Source: Mesobacillus selenatarsenatis SF-1
GTDB lineage: Bacteria; Bacillota; Bacilli; Bacillales; Cytobacillaceae
Reading direction: 5' to 3'
DNA length: 57,729 nucleotides
NCBI RefSeq assembly: GCF_000813125.1
Contig: NZ_BASE01000088.1
Coordinates: 1 to 57,729 of the forward strand
The notes beneath the pieces are model-generated. The model was not told the DNA's origin and did not search any database. It worked only from the letters and a program-made list of their open reading frames with translations. Both the position numbers and the translations under genes were made by a program. Shown here piece after piece: positions 31,406-41,699 of this stretch (positions are counted from its first letter, which is position 1; each line of letters starts with the position of its first letter).

Positions 31406-32039
31406 CAATCCTTACTCCTAGTGCAGAAAAAATGATATGGAACGAATCCGGATCTGGCAATAGAAAGAAATGGCCATTCACACTGTCAGGCAGCTGTGCT
31501 TCTTCTTCATCCAAAGCCGTATCGATCACGATTGCATAATCACTCACCTGAGACAGTTCTAGCAGTCCGAAACTGATGACTGCTCCTACCATATCTATAC
31601 TTAAAGCCGGTACTGAAGGGTACAAGCTTAGTTTCGTAAAATCCGAAAGAGAAGATAAATATGACCCTGATAAAATATTGCCTAATTCCTGGAGAGCGGA
31701 CAATGCCAGTTCATTATCATGTTCTTCGGAAAACGAGAATGATTGGTTTTTTGTAAGTTGGCCGATATATTTCTCCGCCTGTGGAAGCGGAAGGATAAAG
31801 AACATGCTCCCTGGAGCATCGCCCTCTATCCGAAGAAAAACACTTGCTACCACATTGTCGGGTCCACCGGCGAGATCCATCACTTCGTCAAAGGATACGA
31901 CCCTGACACTGGGAACTTTCATATCAATTTTTTTATTCAATAAAGTTGATAAAGCCGTTGCAGCATGTCCTGCCCCAATATTTCCTACCTCTTTTAATAT
32001 ATCAAGGTGAATGTCCGAAATGCTTTTTAGAAAAGTCAT
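31398..32039 (-). CDS. cheC: CheY-P phosphatase CheC
   Basis: A 213-residue CYX-family phosphatase for phosphorylated CheY and a partner of CheD. Both helices carry the active E-x3-N signature: LKEVGNIGAGHAATALS near residue 15 and LQELGNILSGSYLSSLS near 115. It lies in the cheA-cheW-cheC-cheD-sigD order of B. subtilis. Confidence 0.96.
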   Translation of the reverse strand: MTFLKSISDIHLDILKEVGNIGAGHAATALSTLLNKKIDMKVPSVRVVSFDEVMDLAGGPDNVVASVFLRIEGDAPGSMFFILPLPQAEKYIGQLTKNQSFSFSEEHDNELALSALQELGNILSGSYLSSLSDFTKLSLYPSVPALSIDMVGAVISFGLLELSQVSDYAIVIDTALDEEEAQLPDSVNGHFFLLPDPDSFHIIFSALGVRIDA

Positions 32040-32056
32040 AGTTATATTCCCTTCAC

Positions 32057-32512
32057 TTACAAAGCTTTAACTTCATCGGACTCAAGGATTTTGTTCAAGT
32101 CTATTAAAATCAACAACCTCTTATCCAGATTGGCTACTCCATCAATAAAACCTTCAGCTGTTATACCCACGACTTCAGGCGGTGGTTCAATCAAGCTTGT
32201 TGGGATATCAATGACATCATTTGCGCCGTCTACAATCAGGCCTACTTCTTTATCTTCTACAGTAACAATGATTACACGAGTAGCTTCGTTGTATGCTTGT
32301 TCCCCCATGCCGAACCTGACACGCAAATCCAAAAGCGGAGTCACTACTCCCCGAAGATTCATTACCCCTTTTACAAAAGGATTTGTATGAGGGACCCTTG
32401 TGATATGCATGATTTTTTCAATAGATTTCACCTGGCTTACTGGAACACCATACTCTTTATCATTCAGCTGGAACACGATTACTTTCAAGTCTGAAACCAG
32501 ATTTTCAGCCAT
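32057..32512 (-). CDS. cheW: Chemotaxis coupling protein CheW
   Basis: A 151-residue SH3-like adaptor linking chemoreceptors to CheA. Visible signatures: VFQLNDKEYGVPVSQVKSIE and FVKGVMNLRGVVTPLLDLR. The ATG at 32512 (MAENLVS) has AGGAG 8 nt upstream; earlier in-frame starts at 32521 and 32518 are too close to that site. Confidence 0.97.
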   Translation of the reverse strand: MAENLVSDLKVIVFQLNDKEYGVPVSQVKSIEKIMHITRVPHTNPFVKGVMNLRGVVTPLLDLRVRFGMGEQAYNEATRVIIVTVEDKEVGLIVDGANDVIDIPTSLIEPPPEVVGITAEGFIDGVANLDKRLLILIDLNKILESDEVKAL

Positions 32513-32557
32513 TTTCATCACTCCTAAAATATCATCGTCATTGAGTTAAGCAGGAAT

Positions 32558-34615
32558 CTATTTTATTAAGGCGTTGCAATCCACTATCAAAGCTACTTGC
32601 CCATCTCCAAGGATCGTAGCTCCGGAAATCGCAAATACATTCGTTAAATAATTTCCTAGTGATTTAAGGACTACTTCTTGTTGGCCGATGAATGAATCTA
32701 CAATCAAACCAGCCATTTTATCTCCTTTTCGAACGATAATGACAGAGTGGTATTGATCATCAACTTGCTCTGACGGTACCTCGAAGATATCCTTTAAGAA
32801 CAGCAGCGGCACGACCTTGCCTCTAAAATCAATCACCTTTTGATTATGCGCATTCATGATGTCAGTGTCTTTGATTATGGCTGTCTCAATGATCGATGAC
32901 AAAGGAATAGCGAATTTTTCTTTCTGGATTTCAACTAACATCACAGAAATGATCGATAAAGTCAGCGGAAGTTGAATAGAGAAAATTGTTCCCTCATTTT
33001 CCTTTGAATCGATAGAGATTGATCCTCCCAATGACTCGATCGTATTCTTTACAACATCCAATCCTACCCCGCGTCCGGAAATATCGGATATTGTTTCAGC
33101 GGTAGAAAAGCCAGATGAAAGAATTAATTCATACGCCTGTTTATCAGTAAAGCCAGCAGCGGATTGTTCGGTAATGATTCCCTTGCTGATAGCCTTCTTT
33201 AATACCTTATCCCTGCTGATTCCAGCACCATCATCTTCAATTTCAATGAACACATGATTTCCGCTGTGGAACGCACGAAGTACGACAGTACCCTCTTCGT
33301 TCTTGCCCTTGGATTTCCGCACTTCAGGTGATTCAATACCATGGTCAACTGAGTTTCTCAATAAATGTACAAGCGGATCTCCAATTTCATCAATTACGGT
33401 GCGATCCAATTCTGTTTCAGCACCTACGATTTCAAGGTTGATCTTTTTATTTAAGTCTCTAGCTAATTGACGAATCATTCTCGGGAACCGGTTGAATACC
33501 GTTTCTACCTGGACCATCCGCATATTCAAAATGATATTTTGCAGGTCACCCGAGATCCGGGACATCCTTTCGACCGTTTCAGTAAGCTCACCATTTTCAA
33601 GGTCTTTGGAAATTTGCTCTAGTCTGCCCCGGTCGATTACAAGCTCTTCGAATAAATTCATTAAAATATCAAGACGTTCAATGTTTACCCTTATCGTCTT
33701 ACTGCTATTAGTTTGCTGTTTGACACTGCCTTTTTTATCTATAACCGGAGAAACTTCAGATGCAATGGATTGTGATTGATCAAGGGTAGGAGAATTGGAT
33801 TCACCTGGAGCTTTTGAAGTATCCAAAGCTTCAATAGTTTCTTCATTAATTTTGTTATCAAATTCTAAGGATCTTAAGTCAGTTTTGACTACTTCAGACA
33901 CCTTCATGATCATGCCTTTAATATCCTCTGGATCATCTTTTGAGACAATTGTTACAGTAAATTCATGGTCAAATTGTTCTTCCTCCAGCTGCTCTACTGA
34001 TGGGTTTGTTTTGATTACTTCTCCGATCTTTTCCAGTACCTCAAAAACCATATAGACCCGAGCAGCTTTCAGTAAGCAATCTTCGCGCAGAGCGATGGCA
34101 ATTTCATAAACACCGAATCCTTGTTCTTTGGACTGCTTTAATACGGTCAATTCAAATTCATCATAGTGGGATTCTTGATTGACTTCTAAAACTGCTGAAG
34201 CAGCTACCTCATTCTTAGCAGAACCTGAGAGCGGTTCCCCTTTTTCAATCAATTTCAACTTTTCGACTGTTTCAGTAACGTCCTTTTTGCCATCGCCCCC
34301 GGACGCGATCGACTGAACCATATCCTCAAGATGATCAACAGCCATGAAAATAACATCAAGGATCTCAGGAGTGGTTGTTAGCCTGTTATTCCGTATCGCA
34401 TCAAGTACATTTTCCATTTGATGAGTAAGGCTTGCCAGATCCTCATAACCCATTGTCGCTGACATTCCTTTAAGAGTATGGGCTGACCTGAAGATTTCAT
34501 TTATGATCGTTAAATCCTGTGGGTTCTTCTCTAATTCCAACAACTGTTCATTGCAGGCCTGTAAATGTTCTTTACTTTCTTCAATAAAGACTTCAAGATA
34601 TTGATTCAATTCCAT
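32558..34615 (-). CDS. cheA: Chemotaxis histidine kinase CheA
   Basis: A 685-residue kinase. Domains: P1 Hpt with the phosphorylated His46 in RSAHTLKGMSATMG; P2 CheY/CheB-binding domain (about 155-260); a linker (265-310); P3 dimerisation (310-370); P4 ATPase with the N box LLRNSVDHGIE and G boxes IEDDGAGIS and GRGVGLDVVK; and P5 CheW-like (about 545-685). It phosphorylates CheY and CheB; in Bacillus attractant raises its activity. The ATG at 34615 follows GGAGGTG by 8 nt. Confidence 0.97.
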   Translation of the reverse strand: MELNQYLEVFIEESKEHLQACNEQLLELEKNPQDLTIINEIFRSAHTLKGMSATMGYEDLASLTHQMENVLDAIRNNRLTTTPEILDVIFMAVDHLEDMVQSIASGGDGKKDVTETVEKLKLIEKGEPLSGSAKNEVAASAVLEVNQESHYDEFELTVLKQSKEQGFGVYEIAIALREDCLLKAARVYMVFEVLEKIGEVIKTNPSVEQLEEEQFDHEFTVTIVSKDDPEDIKGMIMKVSEVVKTDLRSLEFDNKINEETIEALDTSKAPGESNSPTLDQSQSIASEVSPVIDKKGSVKQQTNSSKTIRVNIERLDILMNLFEELVIDRGRLEQISKDLENGELTETVERMSRISGDLQNIILNMRMVQVETVFNRFPRMIRQLARDLNKKINLEIVGAETELDRTVIDEIGDPLVHLLRNSVDHGIESPEVRKSKGKNEEGTVVLRAFHSGNHVFIEIEDDGAGISRDKVLKKAISKGIITEQSAAGFTDKQAYELILSSGFSTAETISDISGRGVGLDVVKNTIESLGGSISIDSKENEGTIFSIQLPLTLSIISVMLVEIQKEKFAIPLSSIIETAIIKDTDIMNAHNQKVIDFRGKVVPLLFLKDIFEVPSEQVDDQYHSVIIVRKGDKMAGLIVDSFIGQQEVVLKSLGNYLTNVFAISGATILGDGQVALIVDCNALIK

Positions 34616-34634
34616 GTGCAAAGCACCTCCGGCC

Positions 34635-35723
34635 TCAAATATAATTCATGATTGTTTGAGCGATGTTTTCTACATTCGCTACCTCATCAACCATGTTCGT
34701 TGCAATCGCTGCTTTCGGCATCCCGAAAACAATCGATGTATCCTGCGATTCGGCAATCGCTTTAACTGTGCCGCTTTTTTTCATCTCAATCAGTCCTCTG
34801 GAGCCATCTGACCCCATTCCTGTCATAATGACAGCAATTTTAGAGTAGTTCTTGATGCTACTGATGGACTCGAACATCACATCAACGGAAGGTCGATGAC
34901 CATTTCGTGGCGGCGATAGGCTAAGGCTGACTGCCAGCGTTGATCCTAAATTCTTAACCTCCATATGAAATCCACCTGGAGCTATATAAGCCGTCCCTTT
35001 TTGTAAAAGCTCCCCATCTTCCGCTTCCTTTACTTTAATCTGGCTTAGGGAATCCAGTCGATTGGCAAGGGACTTTGTAAAACCAGGCGGCATATGCTGG
35101 ACGACAAGTACAGGTACATCAATATCTTTTGGCAATGAAGTTATAACCTGCTGCAATGCCCGTGGGCCCCCGGTAGATGTTCCTATGCAGACAATCTTTT
35201 TGGATTCACGGGTAAATCCCCTGGTTGTTACATGCCCAGCTACCTTGATCTCTGAATCTATTGAACTGTTCTGTTTCTTTCCAACAGATTTGGAGTCTTC
35301 AAGAAAGTTTATTTTGGTTAAGTTTGCTTTACTGGCTGATAAGACTTTCTGGATTAACTCCGTTTTGATTTTATGTAAATCAATAGAAATGGAGCCTGAT
35401 GGCTTTGCCACAAAATCCACAGCTCCGGCTTGAATCGCCTGCAGAGTGGTGTCTGCGCCTTCTTTCGTAGTGCTTGAAAGCATAACAACCGGAAGCGGCT
35501 GTTCTTTCATAATCGTCTTCAAAACTTCTAACCCGTTTAATTTAGGCATTTCGACATCAAGTGTAATAACGTCAGGATGTAATTCCCGCCATTTTTTAAT
35601 GGCATCCTCTCCGTTACGAGCCGTGCCAATAACATCAATTTCTGGATGTTCTGATAGAAAGTCGTTGATCAGCTTACGCATGAAAGCCGAATCATCTACG
35701 ATGAGAACTCTAATTTTTGCCAC
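34635..35723 (-). CDS. cheB: Chemotaxis response regulator methylesterase CheB
   Basis: A 362-residue protein with an N-terminal receiver domain (Asp10, Asp11 and phospho-acceptor Asp56 in ITLDVEMPKLNG; AKPSG near 108) and a C-terminal methylesterase. The catalytic Ser is in CIGTSTGGPRAL, the His in VVQHMPPGF and the Asp in MTGMGSDGSRG. It demethylates chemoreceptors for adaptation. It lies between flhG and cheA. Confidence 0.97.
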   Translation of the reverse strand: MAKIRVLIVDDSAFMRKLINDFLSEHPEIDVIGTARNGEDAIKKWRELHPDVITLDVEMPKLNGLEVLKTIMKEQPLPVVMLSSTTKEGADTTLQAIQAGAVDFVAKPSGSISIDLHKIKTELIQKVLSASKANLTKINFLEDSKSVGKKQNSSIDSEIKVAGHVTTRGFTRESKKIVCIGTSTGGPRALQQVITSLPKDIDVPVLVVQHMPPGFTKSLANRLDSLSQIKVKEAEDGELLQKGTAYIAPGGFHMEVKNLGSTLAVSLSLSPPRNGHRPSVDVMFESISSIKNYSKIAVIMTGMGSDGSRGLIEMKKSGTVKAIAESQDTSIVFGMPKAAIATNMVDEVANVENIAQTIMNYI

Positions 35724-35730
35724 TCGACCA

Positions 35731-36597
35731 CTACCTTTCGAAAAGGAATTGCTTCAATCTAGCTGTAAAACTCCTGTTATCTCTCTTTTCGGCATTGTAG
35801 CTCTCTTTATTGATATATTTTTCGATAATCGCTGCCATTCCTTTAGAAGCTTGTGACCTTTCATTGAACATTGTAAAAGGTATTTGGCGTTTCACGGCTT
35901 CCTGAACTGTTTTATCATCTGGCAGTATCCCAAGCTTGGTAGGCGTCCTGCCCAAAAATTTAACAAGAACATCCTCGAGCCTTGCCATCGTGTCATTGCC
36001 CTCTTTGGCAGAACCCGCCCTGTTGACCACTAAATAGAAAGGCAATTCTGAATCTGCAAGATGGATGTATTTCATAGTGGCGTATGCATCCATCAATGAA
36101 GTTGGTTCAGTAGTAGTAATTACGAATATTTCGTTGACAGACAGCAGGATTGATAATGTTTCTTCGTTCAATCCGGCTCCCATATCAAAAATAAGATAAT
36201 CATACTTTCTTAGTACTTCACTTAGGCTGGAAGTAAAATATTCGACGCTATCACGGTCCATCCTGACCAACTGGCTTAAACCTGTACCTCCTGAAATATA
36301 TTCAACGCCATGTGGCCCTTGAAAAATAACTTCCTCCATCGATGATTTGCCTGAAAGAAAATCGGCAATGGAGAGCGAAGAATTTTTACCCATTAAAATC
36401 TCGATATTCCCCATTCCGATATCAAGGTCAAACAGCAATACCTTAAAGCCCTTTTTGGCCAGAGAAATTGAGAAGTTAAGTGAAAAATTCGATTTGCCGA
36501 CTCCACCCTTACCGCTGACCACTGCAAGTGTTTTCGCTTCCTTGGCTGGAGTGTCCATCTTAAGACGGTTTCTTAATTTTTCTGCCTGGTCATTCAT
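35731..36597 (-). CDS. flhG: MinD-like ATPase FlhG (YlxH)
   Basis: A 288-residue P-loop ATPase controlling flagellum number and placement with FlhF. The deviant Walker A is VVSGKGGVGKSN, and LLFDLDIGMGN and IFDMGAGLN follow. The N-terminal MNDQAEKLRNRL fits the DQAxxLR motif known to activate the FlhF GTPase. The C-terminal amphipathic segment (FTARLKQFLFER) fits membrane binding. The ATG at 36597 has GGAG about 9 nt upstream and overlaps the flhF end by 8 bp; a start at 36627 is also open. Confidence 0.95.
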   Translation of the reverse strand: MNDQAEKLRNRLKMDTPAKEAKTLAVVSGKGGVGKSNFSLNFSISLAKKGFKVLLFDLDIGMGNIEILMGKNSSLSIADFLSGKSSMEEVIFQGPHGVEYISGGTGLSQLVRMDRDSVEYFTSSLSEVLRKYDYLIFDMGAGLNEETLSILLSVNEIFVITTTEPTSLMDAYATMKYIHLADSELPFYLVVNRAGSAKEGNDTMARLEDVLVKFLGRTPTKLGILPDDKTVQEAVKRQIPFTMFNERSQASKGMAAIIEKYINKESYNAEKRDNRSFTARLKQFLFER

Positions 36598-37765
36598 AGG
36601 TGCTTGCTCCAAGAATAGTATTTGCAATCATTTCAGGATTTGCCTCGATCAGGTCATCTGGAACATCTTGTCCATTGGTCAGATAGGCAATTCCAGTCGA
36701 GAACTTTATTGCCATATTAAGCATCGACCCGTAAACCGCCGTTTCATCCAATTTAGTAAAAATGAATTGATCAATATGAATCAGCGAAAATTGCTTACGT
36801 ATTTCTTCCATATCTTTTTGTTTCGCCGTCAAAGCGAGGACAAGGTAGGTTTCTATGTCCTTACCAAAATCAATCACATTTTTCAAATCGTTTACATATT
36901 TTTGATTTCTGAAATTCCGTCCAGCTGTATCAATAAAGACAAGGTCATACTCAGCGAATTTATCTGTCGCAGCCTTGAAATCATCCAGGTTGTAGCAAAC
37001 TTCGATTGGGACATCGAGGATTTTTGCATATGTTTTCAACTGCTCAATTGCCGCAATTCGATAGGTGTCTGTCGTAATAAAAGCCACCTTCTTCTGGTGC
37101 TTCAATACACATTCAGCAGCAACCTTTGCCAGCGTTGTCGTTTTCCCTACTCCAGTCGGTCCAATGACATTGACGAACTTCTTTTTAAAAGAAACACCTT
37201 CAAATGAAAGTGGAGAAAGCCTGTGTCCAATAGCTGTGCCAATCCATTCAGTGATTTCCTCCTCACTTGCTTTCGCTCCGCCGAGGTACCACTTTTCAAG
37301 AAGGACTGCAGCCAATTCATCAATGATTTCATGGTCTACTTCCTGATCTCTCAAGTATTGAATTTGCCTGCTCACTGGTTCTGGCAAAGAGACACCTTCG
37401 GATTTACCCGTTCCCTTTAACATTTCCTTAAGCTGTGAAATTTCTTTTAAAAGATCCTTGTCGGCTTTTGGAGGTGTTTCCGTTTTAGGATTCATCCTTA
37501 CAGTTTGTGAGTCCTTTTTAGATTCGTCATCTTTTACGGACGGCTTATATTTATATGGCTTATCCATACTGGCAGGCTTTTGACTTGCTTCAGTGTCTGG
37601 GTCAATGGCGGCAATTACCTCAATGCTATTTTTCTTGAAAAATCCCATGAACCCTCCTGTCTGGACGACACGAGAATTCAAGATTACTGCATCACTTCCC
37701 AATTCCCCTCTGACTAGTTTCATTGCTTCCGGCATGGATGAAGCTGTATATTTTTTCACTTTCAT
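36590..37765 (-). CDS. flhF: SRP-type GTPase FlhF
   Basis: A 391-residue flagellar placement GTPase. It has an N-terminal basic domain (MKVKKYTASSMPEAM), a low-complexity charged linker (about 55-115) and an NG GTPase domain with VIGPTGVGKTTTLAKVAAE, TTDTYRIAAIEQL, VFIDTAGR and FTKLDET. It is the third SRP GTPase beside Ffh and FtsY. Its start overlaps the flhA stop (ATGA). Confidence 0.96.
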   Translation of the reverse strand: MKVKKYTASSMPEAMKLVRGELGSDAVILNSRVVQTGGFMGFFKKNSIEVIAAIDPDTEASQKPASMDKPYKYKPSVKDDESKKDSQTVRMNPKTETPPKADKDLLKEISQLKEMLKGTGKSEGVSLPEPVSRQIQYLRDQEVDHEIIDELAAVLLEKWYLGGAKASEEEITEWIGTAIGHRLSPLSFEGVSFKKKFVNVIGPTGVGKTTTLAKVAAECVLKHQKKVAFITTDTYRIAAIEQLKTYAKILDVPIEVCYNLDDFKAATDKFAEYDLVFIDTAGRNFRNQKYVNDLKNVIDFGKDIETYLVLALTAKQKDMEEIRKQFSLIHIDQFIFTKLDETAVYGSMLNMAIKFSTGIAYLTNGQDVPDDLIEANPEMIANTILGASTYE

Positions 37766-39798
37766 TCTACATTCACCACTCCGACACTTTGGACTTCAAC
37801 ATTTGCTTCAAGTTCGTTATAAGACAATACAGGAATCTGTGCAAAATACCTTTCAGTCAACTGGCGCACATACATCCTGACTGCAGGGGAGCATAATATG
37901 ATTGGTGTTTGTTCCATTATGCTCAATTGCTCCACCTGGTTTGCCACAGATTCCAAGATGCCTTGAGAAACGGCGGGGTCAAGAGATAAGTAGTTACCGT
38001 GCTCTGTTTGCTGGACACCATCTGCAATTACCTTTTCTACTCGTCCTGATAGTGTAATCACCTTTAAGGTTTCTCCATTTCGCGAATACTGGTTCGTAAT
38101 TTGCCTTGCAAGTGCCTGACGAACGTATTCAGCAAGGATGTCTGTATCTGTTGTTACTTTTCCGTAATCTGCAAGTGTTTCGAAGATTATCGGCAAATTC
38201 CTGATTGATACATTCTCCTTAAGCAGCTTGCCAAGTACTTTTTGAATTTCACCAACTGATAATGGATTAGGTGTTGCTTCCTCGACAAGGATTGGATAGC
38301 TTTCACGAAGATGGTCGATCAGCTGCTTCGTTTCCTGTCTTCCCAGCAATTCATGTGCATTAGCCTTGATCACTTCTGTAATATGTGTCGACACCACTGA
38401 AGGAGGATCGACAACGGTGTAGCCGAAGATTTCAGCCTGTTCCTTCATTTCTTCGGTGATCCATTTAGCAGGCAATCCAAAACTTGGTTCGATTGTATCG
38501 ATCCCTTCAATAGAATCATCATCTATGCCAGGACTCATTGCCAGATAATGATCGAGAAGCAACTCTCCCCTCGCCATTTCGTTTCCTTTGATTTTCAGTC
38601 TGTATTCATTAGGCTGGAGCTGGATATTGTCCCGGATCCTGACCACCGGAATGACCAGTCCCAGCTCAATGGCCAGCTGCCTTCTGATCATGACAATCCG
38701 GTCAAGAAGGTCTCCTCCCTGGTTAGCGTCTGCAAGTGGTATCAACCCATAGCCGAATTCAAACTCAATCGGATCAACATTTAATAGATTGACAACACTT
38801 TCAGGACTCTTCATCTCGTCCATCTGAATGTCTTCTTCCATTTCCTGCAGCTGCTGCTTATCAGGCTCTGGAACACGGGAGAAGGAATAGCCGCCAAAAG
38901 CCATCAATGCCGCGATTGGAATCGTAAGCATATCGTGGATCGGCGTAAACAACCCTAAAAGGAAAATCGTTGCTGCTCCGACATACAGCATTTTAGGATA
39001 TGCAAGTAACTGTGAGGTAATATTAATTCCAAGATTCCCGTCAGACGCTGCACGAGTAACCACTATACCCGTCGCTGTCGAAATCAGCAGTGCCGGAATT
39101 TGACTGACAATTCCATCCCCTACTGTCAATAGTGAGAATTTTTCAGCTGATTCTCCAATGCTTAACCCCAATTGAGTCATGCCGATGACAATCCCGAAGA
39201 TCAAGTTGATCAGAACGATGATGATTCCTGCTATCGCATCTCCTTTTACGAATTTACTCGCACCGTCCATCGCGCCGTAAAAATCGGCTTCACGGCTTAC
39301 TTTTTCGCGTCGTTCACGCGCCTGATGTTCAGAAATCATCCCGGCATTCAAATCAGCATCGATACTCATTTGCTTACCAGGCATCGCATCAAGCGTAAAC
39401 CTTGCTGCAACCTCTGACACACGCTCTGAACCTTTCGTGATGACGATGAATTGGATAATGATCAAGATCAGGAACACAACCATACCGACAACCACATTCC
39501 CTCCGACAACGAAGGTACCGAAGGTCTCAACCACCCCGCCGGCTTCACCTTTTGACAGAATTGAACGTGTTGTCGATACATTCAGGCCAAGCCTGAATAA
39601 AGTTAACAACAGCAGCAGTGAAGGAAAAACAGAAAACTGGAGCGGCTCGGTCATATTCATTGTGTTCAATAGCACCAGGAGTGCAATTGAGATGTTTACC
39701 ATGATTAGTACACTTAATAGCCATGGCGGAAAAGGAATGATCAACATGGCTACGATTAATATGACACTAAGCAGGACGGACAGATCTCTTGCTGACAT
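37762..39798 (-). CDS. flhA: Flagellar export gate protein FlhA
   Basis: A 678-residue core component of the flagellar type III export gate. About eight membrane segments occupy residues 1-320, with the FHIPEP-family region LFRLGLNVSTTRSIL and the cytoplasmic loop MPGKQMSIDADLNAGMI. The C-terminal cytoplasmic domain (about 340-678) forms the nonameric ring that receives export substrates. The ATG has AGGAGAG upstream. Confidence 0.97.
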   Translation of the reverse strand: MSARDLSVLLSVILIVAMLIIPFPPWLLSVLIMVNISIALLVLLNTMNMTEPLQFSVFPSLLLLLTLFRLGLNVSTTRSILSKGEAGGVVETFGTFVVGGNVVVGMVVFLILIIIQFIVITKGSERVSEVAARFTLDAMPGKQMSIDADLNAGMISEHQARERREKVSREADFYGAMDGASKFVKGDAIAGIIIVLINLIFGIVIGMTQLGLSIGESAEKFSLLTVGDGIVSQIPALLISTATGIVVTRAASDGNLGINITSQLLAYPKMLYVGAATIFLLGLFTPIHDMLTIPIAALMAFGGYSFSRVPEPDKQQLQEMEEDIQMDEMKSPESVVNLLNVDPIEFEFGYGLIPLADANQGGDLLDRIVMIRRQLAIELGLVIPVVRIRDNIQLQPNEYRLKIKGNEMARGELLLDHYLAMSPGIDDDSIEGIDTIEPSFGLPAKWITEEMKEQAEIFGYTVVDPPSVVSTHITEVIKANAHELLGRQETKQLIDHLRESYPILVEEATPNPLSVGEIQKVLGKLLKENVSIRNLPIIFETLADYGKVTTDTDILAEYVRQALARQITNQYSRNGETLKVITLSGRVEKVIADGVQQTEHGNYLSLDPAVSQGILESVANQVEQLSIMEQTPIILCSPAVRMYVRQLTERYFAQIPVLSYNELEANVEVQSVGVVNVE

Positions 39799-39832
39799 AG
39801 TACTTCTCTCCTAAACACTGCATACCTAAGAA

Positions 39833-40918
39833 TTACAGCACTTTATTTTTTGTTTGATACACATAGGCCAGGATTTCTGCCACCGCTTTGAAAAATTCTT
39901 CAGGAATGGCATCCCCGATTTCCGCCTGGCTGTATAAAGCCCTTGCCAGAGGACGGTTCTCGACAGAAATAATATCATTTTCCTTGGCAATCAATTTAAT
40001 CTTCTGTGCGACAAAATCGACACCCTTCGCTACAACAATCGGGGCATCGGACTTCTGTTCGTCATACTTTAACGCAATCGCAAAATGGGTCGGGTTTGTT
40101 ATGACCACATCCGCTTTTGGGACTTCTTGCATCATCCGCCGCATTGCCATCTCTCTTTGCTTCTGCTTGATTTTCGACTTGATCAGAGGGTCACCTTCGA
40201 TATTTTTATACTCATCCTTCAAGTCTTGCTTTGACATACGGATACTTTTCTCATAATCGTATTTTTGATAAAGATAGTCCAATAATGATAAAAATAGCAA
40301 TGCTCCGGAAGCAAAAAGGCCCATTTGGAGCGTCAGCCCGGCAATGGTCGCCAATGCAGCACCAACACTCTTATTAGCGAGCAGCAGGACTTCGTCCAAT
40401 CTCAGCCACAGAACTGAGAAAGCAATCACTCCTACAAAAGTGATTTTGAGGATTGATTTTAGCAATTCAACGATAGCCCTCATGGAAAAAATTCTCTTGA
40501 AGCCGCTGATCGGATTAATTTTTTCAAGTTTCATTTGTATTGCTTCAGTAGAAAACATATAGCCGACTTGGATGTAGTTGGCAGCCACCCCTGCAATCAA
40601 CGCAACGATCATGACCGGGCCAAGAAAAACGACCAGTTCACCCAAAATTTCAAATACAATCGATTCAATGTTGTTCGCTGTCAAATCCATCAGCATATAG
40701 TTTTGCAAGGAATGGCGGAGAATTCCGATAAGTCTCTCCATCATCACACTGCCAAAAAACATCAAAAACAAAAACACAGCAAGGAGGACAATAGCTGTAT
40801 TGACATCCTGGCTTTTGGCAACCTGTCCTTTTTTCCTTGCGTCCTGTCGCTTTTTAGGAGTCGCTTTTTCTGTCTTCTCGCCCGCAAAGAGTTGCAGGTC
40901 TAACCTTAAAAATTCCAT
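39833..40918 (-). CDS. flhB: Flagellar export switch protein FlhB
   Basis: A 361-residue export apparatus protein. Four membrane segments lie within about 30-210 and a cytoplasmic domain follows, with the self-cleaving NPTH motif in VVITNPTHFAIALKYD. Cleavage between N and P switches export from rod/hook to filament substrates, sensed with FliK. Its ATG directly abuts the fliR stop (TAAATG). Confidence 0.97.
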   Translation of the reverse strand: MEFLRLDLQLFAGEKTEKATPKKRQDARKKGQVAKSQDVNTAIVLLAVFLFLMFFGSVMMERLIGILRHSLQNYMLMDLTANNIESIVFEILGELVVFLGPVMIVALIAGVAANYIQVGYMFSTEAIQMKLEKINPISGFKRIFSMRAIVELLKSILKITFVGVIAFSVLWLRLDEVLLLANKSVGAALATIAGLTLQMGLFASGALLFLSLLDYLYQKYDYEKSIRMSKQDLKDEYKNIEGDPLIKSKIKQKQREMAMRRMMQEVPKADVVITNPTHFAIALKYDEQKSDAPIVVAKGVDFVAQKIKLIAKENDIISVENRPLARALYSQAEIGDAIPEEFFKAVAEILAYVYQTKNKVL

Positions 40919-41695
40919 TTAAGCTCCTCCGATCAATTCCATCAATCCTCTCATTGTCGCAAGAGTGGTGGAAAATAGATCCGTTATAACCATTATCAGC
41001 ACGCCCATTACCGCAATAAGTACGAGAAAGCTGACAGCAATTTTAACCGGCAGTCCGACAACGAATATATTCAATTGCGGGACGGTCCTCGCTACAATCC
41101 CCAGCGCAACATCAACCAGGAACAAGCTGCCGACAACCGGCAAGGACATTTGGAAGGCAATAATGAACATTTTGTTAAAAGCCAGGATGATGAATTCTGC
41201 AATATTTTCATTCCCAAAAGGAATCATCACCTGATCAATCGGGATAAAATCATAACTGTAAAATATTCCGTCCATCAACAAATGATGGCCATTGACTGTC
41301 AGCAGAAACAACAGAGCAATCGTATATAAATACTGTCCCATCAGTGGGCTTTGTGCCCCTGTTTGTGGATCGATGACATTCGCAATCGCAAACCCCATCT
41401 GAAAATCGATGAATCCCCCGGCAATCTGGATGGCAGCCATCATTAACGCCGCAATGAAGCCTATGAATAACCCAACCATTGCTTCCTTGATGACCAGCAT
41501 GAAATATGTGCTATCTACTGCAATTTCTGGAGCTCCTATTGCGGTAAACATGATGATAGAAAGCATGAATCCCAATCCTACTTTATGTGATCCAGGTATC
41601 GTCCGATATGAAAATAAAGGCATCATCAAGAAGAAGGACGTCACCCTTACAAAAATCAGCAGGAATGCCGGAAACGATGGAATAAAATCTAGCAT
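40919..41695 (-). CDS. fliR: Flagellar export protein FliR
   Basis: A 258-residue membrane protein of the FliP-FliQ-FliR export gate, with about six hydrophobic segments and the conserved FVRVTSFFLMMPLFSYRTIP and GGFIDFQMGFAIANVIDPQ. It ends immediately before flhB, and the two genes are fused in some clostridia. Confidence 0.96.
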   Translation of the reverse strand: MLDFIPSFPAFLLIFVRVTSFFLMMPLFSYRTIPGSHKVGLGFMLSIIMFTAIGAPEIAVDSTYFMLVIKEAMVGLFIGFIAALMMAAIQIAGGFIDFQMGFAIANVIDPQTGAQSPLMGQYLYTIALLFLLTVNGHHLLMDGIFYSYDFIPIDQVMIPFGNENIAEFIILAFNKMFIIAFQMSLPVVGSLFLVDVALGIVARTVPQLNIFVVGLPVKIAVSFLVLIAVMGVLIMVITDLFSTTLATMRGLMELIGGA

Positions 41696-41699
41696 CTCA

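Noticed and set aside
36347-37207. 286-codon plus-strand open frame
   Set aside because: It lies antisense across flhF and flhG, whose motifs are unmistakable; its translation shows no domain and it lacks a ribosome site.
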